Made by a program: the position numbers and the translations under genes. From an uncultured Eubacteriales bacterium (GTDB lineage Bacteria; Bacillota; Clostridia; Peptostreptococcales; Anaerovoracaceae): a DNA stretch of 7,846 nt. The stretch covers positions 1 to 7,846 of the forward strand of contig CADBQT010000164.1 of assembly GCA_902796875.1 (NCBI GenBank), read 5' to 3'. Below the pieces are notes generated by a model. That model ran no database searches, was not told the DNA's origin, and saw only the letters and a list, made by a program, of their open reading frames with translations. This document shows, one piece after another, positions 5,257 through 7,846 of the stretch (position 1 is its first letter; each line of letters opens with the position of its first letter).

Positions 5257-6701
5257 TATTCGGGAACATCCTCTCCGGAAGTATAGGCGAGGATGTTTTT
5301 GATTGCAGTGTTCCGGTGGTCGGAGTTGACCCGGTAGTAGATCATGTCCAGATCCTTGCCCCGGGCGCCCAGGACGTTGCATTCCGAATTACCCAGATAG
5401 ACGGGGCTGTTTTCCTTTTCCTCGTTGACGGCCCGCAGGAAGAAATCGGCCAGTTTCCCATCCTCCTTGGCGGACCAGAGGCAGGAGATGTCCGATGTGG
5501 AATAATCCACGTCACAGAGGCCGGAGGTGATCTGGTAAGTCCCGGAGAGTTCCTTTAAGGAATCTTCCGAAAGACCCCGCATGGGAACGGTCAGGCTGAA
5601 TTTCCCGCCGGTGGTGGAGATCTTGCTGATGTAGGAGACGCTCTCCACTTCTCCGGTCTCCTCGCTTTGCTGGGTGATCCCCGTCTGCAGGGTGTACATC
5701 AGGCTGATGATGTTGTCGCTTCCGGACTGGTCGAGGACCTTTTCCGGAAGGGGAACTTCCTCCATAGTATAGGTAAACTCGGGGAGTTCCTGGACCTCTT
5801 CGTCTTTGTTTTCTTTTTCCAGGCTCTTGGTGATGCCCTTGAATTTCTTTTCTACGCCCTCATAGGACTTGTCGAACCGCTCGGTGAAGGCTTCCACATT
5901 GTTCTCGTCGATGACCACCACGGCGGAAGCCGTATGGGGAATGGATCCTTCGGTGGTTTTGCTGTTAAAGGAAGCGATCTCAAAGAGGCGGCCGGAGCTC
6001 TTGGCGGAAGCCAGGAGGTTGCCGATGGTCTCGATGGGATTGGGATAATCGTGGCTCTTATCGTGCCGGTAGGGATCCGCTCCATCGGGGATGGTGCAGG
6101 TGATCCGGTAGGCCTGAGTGTATTTCGGCTCTGTGGCCGGGGCATCGCAGGACATGTTTCCCGTCATGGCCTGAGCGCCGGAGACATAGACCATGGCCGA
6201 ACCGCCCATTTCCAGATGGATCAGGTGCTTTTCTTTCAGGCTCTTTTTCTTTACCGTCTCTGCGCCAACATAGTCGTCGTCCTCGCCCCCTTCGGTGACC
6301 ATAAGGGTGATCTTGCCGTGCTGGACGGGTCCGAGAAGACAGGCCATGGAAAGGGACAGGAGTTTACTGTCGGAACGGATCTTCTCCGGGTTCACCCGGC
6401 ACTGGAGGGTGGTGGTGGGAACGTCTCCGTATCCTTCGGTGGCAGGATTCCTCAGGATAATGTAGTGATCGTGGGTAGAGGAGACCTCCAGGCCTGCGTT
6501 GGCAGCCCACTGCTCCAGAAAGTCGGATACCTGCTTGAAGGAAGAGGCGTTTTCGAGGAATGCGGCGCTCAGCTCCACATCGTTGCTCTTCATGGCCGCC
6601 TGAAGCTCTTTGTTCCGATCGACTTCACCTTCGGTGCATCCACCGAGAATGATCCCGACAGACAGTAATATCAACAGAAAAACCGGTAAAAAACGTGGCA
6701 T
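5256..6701 (-). CDS. Lipoprotein related to PepD (M20C) dipeptidase, predicted catalytically inactive
   Basis: The 481-residue product begins with a lipoprotein signal peptide: hydrophobic residues 4-19, then LGGC with the lipidated Cys at 22. Residues 57-100 follow the start of E. coli PepD closely (FLEQWAANAGLEV, YIILRNPATEGY, TTTLQ), and further PepD-like blocks appear at about 129-175, 216-292, 330-380 and 432-465 (SECNVLG, KDLDMIYY). In PepD the LQ is followed by H-x-D, a metal ligand and a catalytic Asp; here it is R102-x-N104. The segment with the bridging Asp (GADNGIG) is missing, and TEE has become T136-E137-G138. It should therefore not be an active metallopeptidase. Seven cysteines lie in the exported part. 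The ATG at 6701 has AAGGGAG about ten bases upstream; the longer open frame to 7046 begins before the promoter and is rejected. The role is unknown, perhaps peptide binding. Confidence 0.85.
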   Translation of the reverse strand: MPRFLPVFLLILLSVGIILGGCTEGEVDRNKELQAAMKSNDVELSAAFLENASSFKQVSDFLEQWAANAGLEVSSTHDHYIILRNPATEGYGDVPTTTLQCRVNPEKIRSDSKLLSLSMACLLGPVQHGKITLMVTEGGEDDDYVGAETVKKKSLKEKHLIHLEMGGSAMVYVSGAQAMTGNMSCDAPATEPKYTQAYRITCTIPDGADPYRHDKSHDYPNPIETIGNLLASAKSSGRLFEIASFNSKTTEGSIPHTASAVVVIDENNVEAFTERFDKSYEGVEKKFKGITKSLEKENKDEEVQELPEFTYTMEEVPLPEKVLDQSGSDNIISLMYTLQTGITQQSEETGEVESVSYISKISTTGGKFSLTVPMRGLSEDSLKELSGTYQITSGLCDVDYSTSDISCLWSAKEDGKLADFFLRAVNEEKENSPVYLGNSECNVLGARGKDLDMIYYRVNSDHRNTAIKNILAYTSGEDVPE

Positions 6702-6734
6702 ATATCTATTTCTCCCTTGTAGAACGGTTGGATG

Positions 6735-6762
6735 TTGCATATAATAATAACAGGTATATATT
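6735..6762 (+). promoter_or_regulatory. Probable promoter of the GNAT gene
   Basis: TTGCAT (6735-6740) and TATATT (6757-6762) are 16 bp apart, giving a start near 6769 and a leader of about 22 nt. An alternative is TTGTAG (6717-6722) with a perfect TATAAT (6740-6745), spacer 17. Either overlaps the opposing lipoprotein promoter. Confidence 0.55.
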
Positions 6763-6769
6763 AGCACAA
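6741..6769 (-). promoter_or_regulatory. Probable promoter of the lipoprotein gene
   Basis: On the minus strand a -35 TTGTGC (6769-6764) and a -10 TATTAT (6746-6741) are 17 bp apart. Transcription would start near 6733, about 30 nt before the ATG at 6701. This rules out the in-frame ATG at 6740-6738 as a start. Confidence 0.6.
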
Positions 6770-6791
6770 AACGGAAAAAACAGGGAAAAAA

Positions 6792-7331
6792 ATGGAGAAG
6801 ATCACGGAAAACAAGAATTTTTTGATCAGAGGAAGCCAGTTCGGGGACTATGAATACTTCGCCCGATGGGAAGTGGACCCGGAAGTCACGGAGTTCCTTT
6901 CCTTCGATGAGGACCGGACCTACGAGGATGTGGTCAACGAGGCCATCGTCTGGAAACCGGATGGTTCCGTCATGGATCTGGCGGTGGAGGACAAGCAGAC
7001 GGGAAAACCCGTCGGCCGGCTCATTCTCACCCGCGTGGATCGGCACAGCGATTCTCTGGACATTACCAAGTTCTATATCGGAGAGAAGGAGTACCGTCAG
7101 AAGGGGCTGGGGGAGGAGATCATGAAGCTTCTCCTGGAATATCTATTCACCTTCATGCACATGGAGAGGGTATCCCTGGACTACTACACGGGGAACAAAC
7201 GGGCCATGACCCTCTATGAGAAACTTGGATTCAAGGGAGAAGGGATCGCCAGACACGCCACGAAAAAGGATGGACGGTACTATGATCTTCACCTGATGTC
7301 CATGCTCAGGACCGAGTTTTTCGCTAAATAA
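6792..7331 (+). CDS. GNAT-family N-acetyltransferase (RimJ/RimL-like)
   Basis: A 179-residue single-domain acyltransferase predicted to transfer acetyl from acetyl-CoA to an amine; the substrate is not visible. The acetyl-CoA site is seen as YRQKGLGEEI at 101-110 (pattern R/Q-x-x-G-x-G), preceded by the strand LDITKFYIG (89-97) and followed by helix IMKLLLEYLF. The later block YTGNKRAMTLYEKLGFKGEG (132-151) carries the family N-x-x-A-x-x-x-Y-x-x-x-G-F pattern (N135, A138, Y142, G146-F147). The N-terminal RGSQFGDYEYFARWEVDPEV resembles Acetyltransf_3/RimJ-type or SpeG-like enzymes, so the target could be a protein N-terminus, a polyamine or a small amine. The ATG at 6792 has AGGG at 6782-6785. 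It is divergent from the lipoprotein gene; no functional link between them is evident. Confidence 0.9.
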   Translation: MEKITENKNFLIRGSQFGDYEYFARWEVDPEVTEFLSFDEDRTYEDVVNEAIVWKPDGSVMDLAVEDKQTGKPVGRLILTRVDRHSDSLDITKFYIGEKEYRQKGLGEEIMKLLLEYLFTFMHMERVSLDYYTGNKRAMTLYEKLGFKGEGIARHATKKDGRYYDLHLMSMLRTEFFAK

Positions 7332-7369
7332 AGGGAACCGTAAAGTCTTGACATAATACAGGATATGAC

Positions 7370-7395
7370 AACCCGGGAAAATCCCCGGGTTTTTT
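7370..7395 (+). terminator. Strong intrinsic terminator after the GNAT gene
   Basis: AACCCGGG (7370-7377) pairs perfectly with CCCGGGTT (7384-7391) around a six-base loop. The T-run covers 7390-7395. Only the rightward direction has a T-run, so it isolates nrdD from the GNAT transcript. Confidence 0.92.
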
Positions 7396-7406
7396 CTATG
7401 AGGCTA

Positions 7407-7434
7407 TTGACGGGTCGAATATTTGGGGTATAAT
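7407..7434 (+). promoter_or_regulatory. Near-consensus promoter of nrdD
   Basis: TTGACG (7407-7412) and a perfect TATAAT (7429-7434) are 16 bp apart, 12 bases after the preceding terminator. Transcription would start near 7441 and give a leader of about 85 nt, rich in A and G from about 7480 on and so probably unstructured. Confidence 0.85.
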
Positions 7435-7454
7435 TGACCTTGCACGAAAAAAAA

Positions 7455-7471
7455 GCACTAGATATAGATCT
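7455..7471 (+). promoter_or_regulatory. Possible NrdR-box-like site in the nrdD leader
   Basis: GCACTAGATATAGATCT lies about 15 bases after the predicted transcription start. Its left half resembles the NrdR box (consensus about ACACTATATATAGTGT, 11 of 16 positions by my alignment); the right half is poor. NrdR boxes normally occur in pairs about 31 bp apart and I see no convincing partner, so this is tentative. Confidence 0.3.
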
Positions 7472-7525
7472 GGCTGCGTTAAGAGAAATAGAGAGAAAAA
7501 GCGAGAAAAAGAGAAGGAGAAAGTT

Positions 7526-7846
7526 ATGGACGGCATTAGAATGATCATCAAACGGGATGGAAGAACGGTAGATTTTGATATTTCCAAGATCTCCGATGCC
7601 ATATACAAGGCGGCTGAAGTCCTGGGAGGACACGACCGGGATACGGCCAATTATCTGGCCAGACAGGTGGAACTGTATCTTGTGGAGGTATGCCACAACG
7701 ATACCCCGACGGTGGAACAGATCCAGGATGCGGTGGAGAAGGTCCTCATCGAGAACGGTCACGCCAGAACGGCCAAGGAATTCATCCTCTACAGAGCGGA
7801 GCGTACCCGTGTGAGAGAGATGAACACCCGTCTCATGAAGATCTAC
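7526..7846 (+). CDS. nrdD: Anaerobic ribonucleoside-triphosphate reductase, N-terminal part (3' end outside window)
   Basis: The first 107 codons are present and the frame is open at the right edge. NrdD is the oxygen-sensitive glycyl-radical enzyme that makes dNTPs from NTPs in anaerobes, activated by NrdG. Visible here is the ATP-cone domain that senses ATP/dATP: MIIKRDGRTVDFDISKISDA at 6-25, and KEFILYRAERTRVREM near 84-99. The following NTRLMKIY is the usual link into the NrdD catalytic domain. The glycyl radical site and active-site cysteines lie outside the window. The ATG at 7526 has AAGGAG at 7514-7519, six bases upstream; the internal ATG at 7541 lacks one. ATP cones also occur in NrdA, NrdJ and NrdR, but length and linker sequence favour NrdD. 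Confidence 0.85.
   Translation, partial: MDGIRMIIKRDGRTVDFDISKISDAIYKAAEVLGGHDRDTANYLARQVELYLVEVCHNDTPTVEQIQDAVEKVLIENGHARTAKEFILYRAERTRVREMNTRLMKIY

Noticed and set aside
5667..6668. A 333-codon open frame on the plus strand opposite the lipoprotein gene
   Set aside because: It is antisense to a gene with signal peptide, ribosome site, promoter and PepD-like sequence; the plus-strand frame has no ribosome site and no recognisable protein.
6702..7046. N-terminal extension of the lipoprotein reading frame to 7046
   Set aside because: It runs antisense through the GNAT gene and starts upstream of the predicted promoter; the ATG at 6701 gives a proper signal peptide and has a ribosome site.
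7348..7353. Consensus -35 TTGACA just before the GNAT terminator
   Set aside because: At 16-18 bp downstream the sequence is the CCCGGG terminator stem, with no -10, so it is unlikely to be a promoter.
7447..7471. Possible minus-strand terminator (AGAT-CTAT-ATCT followed by eight T)
   Set aside because: The stem is only four pairs, five bases separate it from the T-run, and no leftward gene lies to its right in the window.

Overview
The window suggests a Gram-positive anaerobe of the class Clostridia with moderately high GC. The evidence is the tmk-holB-ricT gene order, which resembles the replication cluster of Bacillus and Clostridia; an AbrB-type transition-state regulator with a clostridial-style cysteine-rich tail; a class III (anaerobic) ribonucleotide reductase; Gram-positive Shine-Dalgarno sites; and a lipobox lipoprotein. 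No mobile element, CRISPR array, tRNA or rRNA was seen.

Layout. (1) Bases 1-2981 form one tightly packed rightward operon: the 3' end of an unidentified Lys/Arg-rich protein, then tmk (thymidylate kinase), holB (clamp-loader delta') and ricT (PSP1 family). The first three overlap by 8-11 nt and are probably translationally coupled. (2) Bases 2982-3913 hold a small one-pass membrane protein with its own strong extended -10 promoter, a potentially structured repeat-rich spacer, and an abrB-family gene closed by an intrinsic terminator. (3) murA follows from a TTG start only 38 nt after the terminator T-run, with no promoter visible in that gap. (4) A leftward lipoprotein gene (5256-6701) is convergent with murA and divergent from a rightward GNAT acetyltransferase gene. 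The two divergent genes share a 90 bp region with interlocked promoters. (5) After a strong terminator and a near-consensus promoter, nrdD begins and runs off the window; only its ATP-cone domain is visible.

How the genes fit together. tmk (dTTP supply), holB (DNA polymerase III) and nrdD (dNTP synthesis) serve DNA replication. ricT and abrB belong to the regulatory network that in Bacillus governs mRNA maturation and the transition state. murA starts peptidoglycan synthesis.

The most notable item is the lipoprotein. Its sequence follows the aminoacyl-histidine dipeptidase PepD (peptidase family M20C) along nearly its whole length, but the metal-binding and catalytic residues are replaced or deleted. 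It appears to be a secreted, lipid-anchored pseudo-peptidase. This rests on recall of the PepD family sequence and not on a database search.
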